From: Podochytrium sp. JEL0797 | Taxonomy: Eukaryota; Chytridiomycota; Chytridiomycetes; Chytridiales; Chytriomycetaceae | Reading direction: 5' to 3' | DNA length: 64,000 bases | Assembly (NCBI GenBank): GCA_027596195.1 | Contig: JADGJG010000013.1 | Location: forward strand, 40,530-104,529 | Shown here: positions 54,359 through 64,000 of the stretch, one piece after another | Numbering within the stretch: the first letter of the stretch is position 1 | Layout: every line of letters starts with the position of its first letter | Made by a program: the position numbers and the translations under genes | The notes under the pieces: model-generated | What the model was told of the DNA's origin: nothing | The model's input: only the letters and a program-made list of their open reading frames with translations | The model's database searches: none

Positions 54359-55673
54359 TCACTCATACAACAAATACCACGGCCCATACTCCCCAACCTC
54401 CTCATGCTCCGGAATCTCAACCTCCCTCCACTCCTCCACACTCTTCCTCCCCGCACCCATCGCCCACTCCACGACCCTCGCAGTCGCATACGTCCACCCA
54501 CGTGCACATTTGCGAGAGTCGTACCCTCCACCTCCCAACAACAGTACAGGCACGTCTCCACCGACCCGGTCCAACAACACACTGACACACTCTCCAATCG
54601 CAAACGCGTCGAGTTTCCATCCGTCACGAACGAGCGGGTCGCCTTGACATCCGTCTAACCCACACTGCATCACCACTGCGTTCGCAGGGTACGTTTGCAT
54701 TACCTCCGCGAGGTGGTGCGTGAATGTCGAAAGGAAGGTGGATGAATCCGTACCCTGCGGAACCGCCACGTTGCGGACACGTGTGCGTGGTTCGAGAGGG
54801 GAGGTGGGTGAAGGGGCGCCCGTGCCGGGGAAGAATCCGGGAGAGTGGATGTGGAACGAGAGGCGAAAGACTTTGGAGGTGTGGAGGAAAGCGGATTCGA
54901 CTCCGTCGCCGTGGTGAACGTCTTTGGTTGTTTGCAAGACGGTTTTGATTTAGCCGTGGGTGGTAGAATCAAGGGGGGGAAGGGGGGTGTTCACCTAGAT
55001 CAATGTACAACACGTTCCGATATCCCGCGTCATGAAACGCCATCACACCCAACACGATATCATTGACGTAACAGAATCCACTCGCTTTGTCCTGATGCGC
55101 GTGGTGTCGTCCACCGTCCCAGTGGATTGCGACTTGACACGTTTTGGTGGTCAACGCGTTCACGGCTGCGAGGGCACCACCTGCAATCAGGCGCGTGTAT
55201 TCTGCAAGGCCTGGGAATACGGGGCAATCGCTGCGTGAGAGAATCAGCCTCCATAGAGGCAAGGACAAACAACCCAAAAGCCACACGCAACTGCAACAGC
55301 CCAAATTCTTCGAGATAATCCAAATCGTCAGTCGATTCCGACGTGTGTTTCGTTTCAGAGGTCAACAGGGCTTCTACAAACTTGTGCAAATCTCAGGACA
55401 GGGACACTCCGCAGCGGGGAACACACAAACAACCTCATGCGAATGAAACTGCGTCAACTCTTCGATGGTTGCTCGTTTGGGAGGGATGATGCTGTCGGAT
55501 CTGCGTTTAATGTCCCTGTGGATTGATGAGAGAGCTTACGTCATTCGATCACCGAGGCGAAACGCATCCAACACCATCGAATGGACTCTGCGTGACCTTC
55601 CGAGATTTGACGGCAACTTCGAAGCCGCGAGCATTGATTCGCGTGAATGGATGTATCCAACTGTCTTTGGCAT
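54359..55673 (-). CDS. Class I histone deacetylase (HDAC8/Hos1-like)
   Basis: At least six exons from ATG 55673 (MPKTVGYIHSRESMLAASKL) to 54359. Landmarks: LHDCPVFPGLAEYTRLIAGG, AIHWDGGRHHAH (active-site His pair), GFCYVNDIVLGV, LYIDLDVHHGDGVE (zinc Asp and His, split by an intron), SFHIHSPGFFPGTG, VMQCGLDGCQGDP (zinc Asp) and LLLGGGGY (gate Tyr). The QCGLDGCQGDP block differs from the usual QCGADSLAGDRLG, which suggests the HDAC8/Hos1 branch. Removes acetyl groups from lysines, probably nuclear. Confidence 0.9.
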
Positions 55674-55793
55674 TACTGCGTGAAGTGGGGTAATGTTTGA
55701 TGAGGATCGACTGGGGATCGACCTGGGGAGCTCTGACGAGGTGAGGTTCGATTTTCGAAATTGGATTTTTCTTCGAAACATCACCAACCAACA
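55674..55793. promoter_or_regulatory. Bidirectional promoter between HDAC and synaptobrevin genes
   Basis: Only about 120 bases separate the two divergent start codons (55673 minus, 55794 plus), so regulatory elements for both genes must lie here or within the first introns. Confidence 0.6.
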
Positions 55794-56713
55794 ATGAGCT
55801 CCAACAAGACGGCACAAGTGCAAGCCCAGGTCAATGAGACCATTGGAGTCATGCAGAGTGAGTAACTCTTCCCTGTGTGTGCATGAGGGATAAGGCTAAC
55901 CTGTGTCTCCTTTCCCACAAGACAACATTGCCAAGGTCATGGAGCGTGGTGAACGTCTCGAGGACCTCAACCAAAGATCAGGTACATACCATGGCCCGTG
56001 CTCTCTCCTGTCCCTCTCCTAGACTTTCCTCAAGCGAATCCCTCAATGTGCGATCTATTTCCGTCCCGCCGCCCTTATAAACCTGGAATGAGATATTATG
56101 AAATACCACTCAATCATTGCTTGAGAATGGGGTCCGCACCCGGGCCAAACTGTGGCGGCTGAATTCAGGGGATGCAGTCGGCGGGGTCCTTTGTTTGCGG
56201 CGGGCAAAAGGTGGCGTGGGAACCTTGATCAATCTGGGTTCGACCCTTTTCCGTCCAGGAGGAACCTTGCTGGAGGGTCCCATGTTGCTGGCCTTCGTCG
56301 TGCCGTTGTTGTGTTGGGAATGTGATTGGGAGTGGAATTGTGTGGCTGAGGCGTGACGAATCTCACAAGCTCCGACGTGGCCAGCTGCCCCCCCCCTCTC
56401 CCCTCCTTCTCAGTTCACCCACTTGTTTCTCCTCGTCAAATGCACCGAAAAACATCCTCCTCCTTCAACCCCTCTCTAACAATCACACCCCTTCAAAATT
56501 CACACAGAAAACCTCGCCCAAGCCTCCTCCGACTTCCGCACCTCCTCCAAAGAAGTGCGCATGAAAATGTTTTGGCAAGACAAAAAGACCAAAATGATCC
56601 TCGCTGCGATTTTGCTTGTCGTTGTGGGCCTGATTATTGGTGTATCCGTGTGGGCGACGGGCGTGCACAATACGCCGGTTTCGGGGGGTGGGTCTCCTCG
56701 TCCTTCTACTTGA
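55794..56713 (+). CDS. Synaptobrevin/VAMP R-SNARE (Snc-like)
   Basis: Three exons (55794-55857, 55922-55981, 56508-56713) give 109 residues; the second intron is unusually long (526 bases). SNARE helix: VNETIGVMQNNIAKVMERG, ERLEDLNQRSENLAQ with the zero-layer Arg in GERLEDL. A C-terminal membrane anchor follows a basic stretch (FWQDKKTKM then ILAAILLVVVGLIIGVSVW). Acts in vesicle fusion at the plasma membrane or endosomes. Confidence 0.95.
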
Positions 56714-56839
56714 ATGGGACAGAGATAGAGAATCTGATAGAGGAAATCGTTCTCGTGCTCATTTGTTTTTGTATCCTTTTTTGTTATTGTTCAACCTCTT
56801 TGCCTCTTTTGCGAATATACTCTTCTGCCTCTCATAGTT

Positions 56840-58030
56840 ACTTATTTATGTACAATGGTTTTTGGGATTTTCTAAAACGATAAATTTCGGGGCACAATAT
56901 TTCGTTTCGGTAGGGAGGTCGATCCGAGCCCCATGGCGCGTTGGAGCAGGGCTCTGACCGCCGGTGGCTATATTTTTGGTCCGACTTGGGAGCGGTATCA
57001 ATTTGCGGGACTCGGCAGCAGTTTTGGACGATGAGGGTGATGACAGTTCGACGAGTTGGAGCGGCTGTCGTTGCAGGGGCAGAAGAAACGGCCGCGCGCG
57101 GGTAGACTGGAAATCTTCGGAGAGCGACTGATAGGACCAGGCAGAAGTTTCGCTGGAGAAGGCTTCGGCTTTGCTGGGGCAACAGGGTTTTCCTCGAACA
57201 AACAGTTGAAGGAGCAATTGATTTGGTAGTACCTGTTGGGGATGGAGTTTTTGGACTCGTTTCTGAGTGGGTACGCCCAAGTTCGAGTTTCGTGCTGAAT
57301 ACGCCAATCTTGCTGCTGCCACCACCGTGCGACGCTCTGCCTGCTCTTGCAGTATGCGCGGGTACATGTAGCGCTTTGTGATGTATTTGGAGAAGCTCGG
57401 CCACCTTAGTACCTACGGCAGGTTAGTTTTTTAGGGATTGATATTAAGCTACCTACCCAACGTCAGGGCCGATTCTCGGACGCGTTATGCAATCAGAAAA
57501 CAACGATTGTGATTCTACAAGAAGCCGGTCGCGCCAAACGCCAGTTTAGTTTTTAAGAAATGCTGACGCCAAAAATTGTCAAGACACGCCGCCCTTGCGC
57601 CGCCCTTCGTTTATAATCAAAAATGGAATATATGAGAAAGAATTCGAAAGCGGTTAAATTTGAGATGGAGGTCTGTAACTCGACTTTTCTGTTACATAAC
57701 AGCAAGCTCGAATTGCAGAGAAGGCAGCATTGATAAAGAAGGAGGACGCAAGGACGCGTCTGCCAACCACAATCACGCGATCCGCTGCGCAAAAAACCTC
57801 GCTCAGTCCTCATTCCCAAACACAATTAAACCAAAAAAAACATCGAATTAACAGCGCACGTGCGCCAAATTTACCTAATCGCCTTCATCTCGCGCACCAC
57901 AATAACTTGATTCTGATCGCTCAAACTCGAATCGATTTTGCGCGAATCCCGCAGATAGAGTTTATTTTCGGAGCAGATTTGCGCGCGTTGGAATTCTTGG
58001 TCACACAATGCGCCAGTTTGATATAAGGAA
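56840..58030 (-). pseudogene. Decayed partial copy of the ubiquitin-like gene and the 3' part of MRS2
   Basis: Two stretches match the intact downstream genes in the same order. 57300-57400 corresponds to 59040-59110 (YPRILQEQAERR versus YPRILREQAELR on the minus strand). 57750-58020 corresponds to 60690-60960 of MRS2 (shared strings such as ccacaatcacgcgatccgctgcg and tcggagcagatttg...gcgcgttggaattcttggtc). Frames are broken by indels and stops, and the MRS2 pore region is absent. It is a degenerating segmental duplication. Confidence 0.7.
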
Positions 58031-58284
58031 TGGTCTCGTCTGCATTTGAGGGTTGAAAAAGTCTTTTCTAATATCTCTCATGATTTCTTAAATATGAGCA
58101 CTGTTTATTTGGGTTTTTTTCTCGATGAATTTCTAAAATTGAAAACACTTCCTCTGAGCAAAGCAGCAAGAGCAAAGAAGAAACGCAACATGAAAGGTCA
58201 AAATGATAAATACGCGGGACAGACAGAGAAATATAGCACAGTAGAGGGGGGGTAGTGTCGGTCGCGGGTCTTGTGCAGCACGGT

Positions 58285-59659
58285 TCAAACTCGAATGCGT
58301 TTACGCGGAGACTCCAAACACGACTCCACGACCAGTTGAACAACACCAGCGCCTCCGATTCTGCTGCTGTGGTTAGAAACCACCGCGCCGTTGAAGCAGC
58401 CACCCCCCGTGCTCGAAAAGTTCACTTCGACCGTCACACTCGAGGAGCTCGATTCCGCAGCGGTAACACGGGCTTCTACTCATTTTTGCGAATTTAATTC
58501 GCGAGCGAGAGGTATGCGAGTGGGGAGGAGTATGCACAGGAGGTGAGGGGCGGAGGAGGGAGAGGAGAAACACGCCCCACTCTGTTTGAACGCGAACACA
58601 TCGAAAAACGAAACGATTTGCGGTCGCGCCACACGCAAAGATTCGCTCTCGCCGCAACCAGCGCGATTCGCTCCGCTGGCCCACTAACTCAAAAAACGCG
58701 TTCGACAATTACCTTGTTTCCCTTTCCCGCCTCCCGACGCCACCACATCCTGCATCGCCTCCTCAATCTCCAAATCAATCTCATCCTCAGCGTCCAAATC
58801 ATCGTCATCGTAAACCCTCTTGGCCCCAACCACATGCAATGCAGCGACCGCCTCCATATCTCCCGCCACAGTAATGCCCAAGTGCACTGGTCCCAACAGC
58901 TCAGTGTGCTCCATTGCTTCGTGATTGCTCACTTCGCGGTCAACCTGTGAGGACGACGGAATGGTTGGCGGAGTCGGGAGGGAGGTGATTTCGGAATCCA
59001 ACGCAGCCGCTCTCGCTTCAGCCTCTCTCGCCGCCGTCGCCACCGCACGAAGCTCTGCCTGTTCCCGCAGGATGCGCGGGTACGTGAAGCTCCTCGTGAT
59101 GTAAGTGGCGAAGCTGCGGATACCCTTTGCAAAGAGGCGGCGCCTCTGTTGTGGGCAAGTGTTGGATTGAAGCGGTGAAATTGAAGTAGGCGCCATTGTT
59201 CGACCATTGTTCTTACCGAGCACTTTTGACCCTTTTTGCGCATCGTCAAACCACCGTTTTCATGCACAACGATGAGTTCTTCTGTTGTGGGATATTATAT
59301 CACGCTGTTCCGCCTAACAAGGAGAACGAGAACCAACCTTCAGAGACTCTGACGCCATCCGCCAACTGGTGATCCTCGAACAAAATGACCTGTTTTGAAG
59401 AGAGTGAGCACTTCGATCGCTTCCGTGTACTCCGTGCACCCAACCTGCTTGTGCACGGCCAAACCCGTCATCCCTCTAAGGGATCGTTTGAGATCCGCAA
59501 TCTGCAACGAAATGAGACCAGGCCCAGACACACTCATCCGCTCACCGTCCACCCCGCCTTCCCGCCATGAACCGCCACGACAACCTCACTGCGCACGCCA
59601 GATATGTCTTCGCGCCACAGGGGAACTTGCGAGGATGTCGTGGGGGTGTGAACCGACAT
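58285..59659 (-). CDS. Ubiquitin-like-domain protein of unknown function
   Basis: Six exons (59546-59659, 59445-59501, 59338-59389, 59217-59281, 58713-59145, 58285-58478) join in frame to 304 residues. Residues about 24-85 read as a ubiquitin-like fold: EVVVAVHGGKAGWTIADLKR, LAVHKQVILFEDHQLADGVR and EELIVVHENGG, matching 'T..DLK..i', 'Q.LIF....L.DG..L' and 'l.lvl...GG'. A basic, Arg-rich segment follows (RRRLFAKGIRSF), then a coiled-coil-like Ala/Glu-rich region, an acidic region (YDDDDLDAEDEIDLEIEEAMQD) and a Ser/Val-rich end. An alternative start at 59196 would remove the ubiquitin-like part. No named family is recognised. Confidence 0.65.
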
Positions 59660-59778
59660 CGTTCGATTTCCAAAGAAATTTCTGGAGATGAAGCGAAAAC
59701 AATTGCCGCCCTTTCGATTCACTTTCAGCGCTCCATAAAATCTGGTATTCTCTACTCTCATATCGAATTTATTGTCCA

Positions 59779-61530
59779 CTAGCAATCCCGCGTTCCGTTC
59801 CGCATCTCACTAAACCCACCCTTCCACTTCGTAATCTGCCCCACCCGCCGCATCGTCCCATAATACACCACCCGCGCCACAACCATACTCCCCATCGCCA
59901 CCACCGGGAAAATCCACGGCAACCCTTCCAAATGATTCGGCAAATTCATCCCCAACAGAGACGCAATCAACGCCGAAGTCGTCAACGAAACCGTCGCAAG
60001 ATTCGCTTGGAGGTCAAACACAATCAACTGGTTGCGCGTGTTGTCGAGTGAGATTCCAATCATATGTTGGGTCGTTTGGAGGTTCGCCGTGGTTTCTTGG
60101 ATTCGGCGGATGAGTTCGTCGCCGATTTTGGCGTAGTGCTCGAGCATGAGTTCCATTTCCATGTGGTCTGATACGGCGCGGTGGACTCCATTCGCCTTGT
60201 CTGTGAGATACATGGCGGCCAGATCGTCGTCGCTAAAAAATTCCATTTGGTGAGCCCAGAACCGCCACCCGCGAGAGACACCCGCCCTAATCAAAACTCA
60301 ACTTGTTCAACAACTCATTCACAGCAGACCGATATCCTTCGACTCGTTGCATAAACTTGTTGTACGACCTTCGTAAGAGCAGCAACTGGTTCAACTTGTC
60401 CGTCTCGACGCTCTCATCCAACGCACTCAACGCTTGCGTGGCCTGACTCTCGAGCACGTGCAAATCTTGTTGAAGACCATAACTGACACTTGTGAGGACG
60501 GATTCCATGACCCTGCGGTTGCGTTTCATTCTTAGCTCCTCTCACGTTGTTTCCCCAATCAAAACACGAAGAAATTACTTGATTTCAAACACAGTCGCGT
60601 CTTTTGGAACTTGCAGCTTGCCTTGCAACTCGTAAATAAACGTGGATTGATGTTCGGCCGTGTCCGCATTATCGTGAGGGGACTGAACCACAATCACGCG
60701 ATCCGCTGCGAAAAAAAAGTCCCACGCACTTTCAGCACTCTTCCCTCCCTCATACACCCACAAACTCAAATCAATACCTCGAATCAAAGCCCGCACATGC
60801 GCCAAATTGACCAAAATCGCCTTCTCGCGTACCAAAATGACTTGACTCTGATCGCTCAAACTCGAATCGAGTTTGCGCAGGTCACGCGGCTGGAGGGTAT
60901 TTTCGGAACAGATTTGGGCGCGTTGGAATTCTTGGTCGAGTTGCGCAACGTGGCCTTTGGTGTCGAATACCTATTTTGGAGAGTGCGCGTTGAGGATACA
61001 AGCCCCGATCAAAGCCTTTCCCTCCGCCTTCTCATCAAACCCCCGAGATAGAGTAACAAAATACTCACCACCCCCTTAATCGTCAGTGCCTTGGGTCCAG
61101 GAATCGACGAAACCAACATCTCCTCCGGAACCCTGTACCCCGAATCCCCATCCCCCTTCTCCTCCACACCCTTCACATCCGGATGCACCTCCCCATCAAT
61201 CCCTTCATACACCTTCGCAGCAGCTTGGTCCTGCGCGGCCGTGGCTTCGTGTGCGGCCTTGAGTTTGGCGTCGGCAGGTGTGGTGGTGGGAGGGAGGGGC
61301 AGGTTGTCGTATTGATCAAAGGTTTTGGTGCGTTTGGGGAGGACGGTGGTGTGTGTGGGTGGTGGTTTTGGGGAAGGTGACGAGTTATCGGAGGTTGAGG
61401 AAAGTGTTCTGGAAGACGGGTGGAAGGGGGGTCGCGAGATTGACTGGTGGGAGAGGTATGAGATCCCTGTGGGTGCTATTATTGCTGATGATCCTTGAGG
61501 TCGTAGGAGTGCGGGTGTCCGTCGAAGCAT
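59779..61530 (-). CDS. Mitochondrial magnesium channel MRS2/LPE10-like (CorA family)
   Basis: Four exons from ATG 61530 to 59779. The N-terminus (MLRRTPALLRPQG) is a mitochondrial presequence followed by a low-complexity Thr/Pro/Ala region. Core: VFDTKGHVAQLDQEFQRAQIC, ILVREKAILVNLAHVRALI, the helical segment VMESVLTSVSYGLQQDLHVL, NELLNNDDDLAAMYLTDK (joined over an intron with donor gttgag), and the pore motif LLGMNLPN with two membrane segments after it. GMN is the Mg2+ selectivity signature. Inner mitochondrial membrane. Confidence 0.93.
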
Positions 61531-61554
61531 TGGCAATTGGTGGTGTGCAAACAA

Positions 61555-62634
61555 GCCGCACTTTTTTTTTGGACAGCGATTTGTGCTCGATTCAATACTG
61601 CATATTCATAACCTTTCTTTTTCAAAACCACGGACGCGATTTCACAGGTCGGGAGAGATTCCCGAAACCCGTTCGGACCTGAAACATTTACAAAGTTTCG
61701 AGGCGCCAGAAATCGATGATCGCGCCATGTTTCATGCGTTTGTATCCGTGGGCGCGCGCGCGTTGCTGTACGCGTTAGTTTTTCAACATGCGGAAGAGAG
61801 AGAGAGAACCTTGAAGGGGATATCGCGGCCATCAAGCATGTGTATGCGGAAATACCGAGTTATAGTGAGGCCGGTGGGGGTTTGGGCGATGGCGGTTTTG
61901 AGTATGTGAAGAGACCGGATGATGGAGGCTTCTGGTTGGTCTGATGACTGTCGGTGTACATTATTATGTTAAATAATACACTTTGTCTTTATTCGAGGGG
62001 AAGAGGGGAAGGCGTTGGGAGGGGATCGAATAAAGTTTGAGGGTGCTGCGTGTTTGGAAACCGAAGTCAAGCTTTACCGATCGTTGTTTTTTTTGTTTGC
62101 TTGTTGGCGACTCGATCGCTGTTCTCTTTACCCTTTTTCTTGCAAACTGAATAAAAATCAAATTGTGAAATTATCCCCCTTCATAGAATATACACACTTT
62201 CTTTTGCCAAAGAATGTGTACCGATATCGACGCGTTGCATGCGGTTGGCGACCGGCAAACGATTCTTGAAATTCACGTGTGGGCCTGTTGGTGGACTACA
62301 AGCCGCTGCATTCCCACTCTCGTTCTTCGCGCAATTATTTTTTGGATGTTTCCAACTTGGAATTTCCACGCATCTCGGTCGCGTCCTTTGTATCGTCAGT
62401 TGCCTCGTTTCAACCCGGGCTATTCGGCATCAACAACGGATCGAGTGAGTTCTTGGGACATATCAAAAATTCAAAATATAAAACGGTAATTTACTAGAAT
62501 TTTTGCTACAAACAAATAAGAGTCATAAAAATATAAAATAAAGGCGAAGGCCAGCGAAGTCGGATACGAGCCAGAAATATATTTTACGACGCCGGAGCAG
62601 CACAATCTAAAAAGGGGACGTTTGAGAAATGGAA
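61555..62634. other. Region without a firm gene
   Basis: About 1080 bases. A plus-strand fragment near 61815-61950 reads GDIAAIKHVYAEIPSYSEAG and ends in DGGFWLV, which looks coding, but an upstream start cannot be joined cleanly. Another plus-strand frame near 62290-62497 (VDYKPLHSHSRSSRNYFLD...) is open but unsupported. Both are left uncalled. Confidence 0.35.
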
Positions 62635-63480
62635 TCAACGAGAGGAGAAAAATGAAGAAGGTTCCGAACCGCTGGAACGGCAAGTGGCTTTCCCTGATCC
62701 CAGGTCCGCCGACGCGATGCAACACGTGAATCCAGACGAAGCACAAGTGTAAGACCCGACGCTGGATCCGCAGGTTTCCCAGTTGGCGATTTTATTGGAA
62801 GGAGGCCCAACGACAGAGATACAATCTAGCAAAGGCGCACACGATTAGAAACGAGAAAACGGGCGAAAAAACAAATCTCACTCGACAAAGTATTGGGGCG
62901 GCAAGTCATCTTTTGGCTCGCGGCGTCTCCTGGCGCGACACAACACACATTTCCAGGAGTTGCGCACTCGGAAGTTCCGACGCTCGGCCCACACGTTTCC
63001 CAGTCGGCGATGGGTGCAACACTTGGGGGCGGGTTCGTGCCAGCACAGTCTATCACAAATGATGTTGAGTACAACCAAATGATCAGACGGATGATTACTT
63101 TGCGCATTATTCGGACGACAGGTCGATTTTCCAGATCCTAAGTCCGACGGAGCGACACAGCAAATGAACCCAGAAGACGCGCAGACGGAATTTCCAACGC
63201 TAGATCCACATGTGGCCCAGTCAGCAATCGTGGCAGGTGGTGGTTTGACGGATGCACAGTCTGTTCCATATAATGTTGAGTACAACCAAATGAAGGCCAC
63301 GAAAAAAGGCGTTTACTTTGAGCGTTGTTTGGACGGCAAGTCGATTTTCCAGATCCCAAGTCTGACGGAGCGACACAGCAAATAAACCCAGAAGACGCAC
63401 AAACAGAATTTCCAACGCTCGATCCGCATGTGGCCCAGTCAGCAATCGTGGCAGGCGGTGGTTTGACGGATCCACCTCCA
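62635..63480 (-). repeat. Four exon-encoded cysteine-rich repeats
   Basis: Repeats of the module W-x-TC-x8-C-x6-CC-x13-C, at about 63317-63475, 63099-63260, 62882-63049 and 62635-62825. Two copies (1 and 2) are nearly identical in sequence, the other two more diverged. Exon lengths of copies 2 and 3 (162 and 168) are multiples of three. Confidence 0.85.
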
Positions 63481-64000
63481 AGACCCGCTTCAAATTGACC
63501 CGAGGCAAAGAAGGCTTGCATGGCTGAGTTTCCATAACTCGAGGGAACGCCAATGCATTCGTGGAAAGGCTTGATGACGCGCCCGGATTGAATCAACACG
63601 TTCATGGCATCGGGGACCGCCGCGACAGTTTCACTGTGAGGGGAACATCAAATGGTCAACACTTTGTCCGGGGAAAAATCTCTAAGGAAGAATGATACTC
63701 ACGCGTAAATATCGTGTTCCAAGCTGATGGCGTTATTGATGCCTTGGTTGACCCAACCTTGGAACGCTTGCTCGACCAGATACATGTTCCCGGTGCCGAC
63801 GTAGCTCCAATCTTCACTGTCCACTGCCCACATCACAGGCGTGAGTCCCATTTTCTTGGTGAGTTCACGCACATTGTCGTTGATGGAGCCATCTGTTTGT
63901 GAATATGTAATTAGATGACCCCAATTGCCAGGTTTGAATAATTTGCGACTCACAAGGCGGACGGAAATAGGATGGAAGCACGCCAAGCACTTCATACACC
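62635..64000 (-). CDS. Chitin deacetylase with four tandem cysteine-rich modules (5' end cut by window)
   Basis: Partial at the right edge. The visible catalytic part has the end of the RPP motif at about 63955, then GSINDNVRELTKKMG, VDSEDW and ISLEHDIY. After the NodB domain (FEAGLGGG) come four cysteine-rich modules of about 50 residues, each with W-x-TC, C, CC and C (IADWATCGSSVG, CASSGF, CCVAPSDLGSGKSTCRP). Modules 2-4 lie on separate exons (63099-63260, 62882-63049, 62635-62825), all flanked by phase-1 introns, with an NC dipeptide at each joint. The modules are probably chitin-binding. Confidence 0.85.

Noticed and set aside
59196..59223. Start of the ubiquitin-like gene at 59196
   Set aside because: An ATG is present, but it falls in a gtaaga...cag intron that joins four upstream exons in frame to a ubiquitin-like fold, so the longer model is preferred.
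61555..62500. Plus-strand coding-like fragments (GDIAAIKHVYAEIP and YFLDVSNLEFPRISVA)
   Set aside because: They read as plausible protein but no start or splice joining gives a full gene, so they are noted in the region entry only.
1..64000. CRISPR array, operon or bacterial mobile element
   Set aside because: No spaced repeats, ribosome binding sites or polycistronic layout are present; the introns show a eukaryotic genome.

Overview
The window looks like nuclear DNA of a chitin-walled fungus, most plausibly a zoosporic (chytrid-type) fungus. This is inference. It rests on short GT-AG introns of about 45-80 nt in most genes, dense genes on both strands, a eukaryotic tRNA-Ala, a fungal-type chitinase with CBM19-like modules, a cluster of chitin deacetylases, WSC-domain proteins, and ordinary fungal housekeeping genes (URB2-like, eS12, 6-phosphogluconate dehydrogenase, MRS2-type Mg channel, VAMP, class I HDAC).

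Layout. 0.2-5.5 kb: two small membrane proteins flank secreted cell-wall enzymes (CBM19-expansin-like and CBM19-GH18 chitinase). 5.9-13 kb: a mitochondrial CoA-transferase, tRNA-Ala, a hypothetical gene, two tandem membrane proteins, an SDR and a papain-fold-like gene. 13-18.7 kb: a large URB2-like ribosome-biogenesis gene. 18.8-30.7 kb: an accessory stretch with small membrane-protein genes, a PIF/Harbinger-type DDE transposase gene, short tandem repeats and little else. 30.9-38 kb: four chitin deacetylase genes (five NodB domains), one of them apparently a two-domain fusion. 38.2-41 kb: two tandem TMEM42/EamA-like genes and an AVT-type amino acid transporter. 41.3-47.5 kb: a decayed WSC locus and a very large secreted beta-propeller/ASH/WSC protein. 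47.6-56.7 kb: housekeeping genes (RidA, eS12, GGCT-like, Efm7/Nnt1-like methyltransferase, 6PGDH, HDAC, synaptobrevin). 56.8-61.5 kb: a ubiquitin-like-domain gene, MRS2, and a decayed copy of both. 62.6-64 kb: another chitin deacetylase, cut by the window edge, with four tandem cysteine-rich modules.

The most interesting signal is a family of twelve small single-pass membrane proteins, all on the minus strand (224-553, 2550-2885, 9261-9856, 10168-10790, 19623-20240, 24901-25352, 25561-26074, 26519-26921, 27177-27494, 27833-28189, 29598-30086, 30237-30707). They share a short N-terminal tail that usually carries an N-glycosylation sequon, one transmembrane segment, a basic stop-transfer stretch, a central LPxY motif and usually a C-terminal PPxY motif. 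Eight have a phase-0 intron between the tail and the transmembrane segment. LPxY and PPxY are the classical ligands of WW domains in Nedd4/Rsp5 ubiquitin ligases, so I infer an expanded family of Rsp5-type membrane adaptors or cargoes. I cannot name it as a described family. It sits among genes for cell-wall and chitin modification, which is suggestive but not proof of a functional link.
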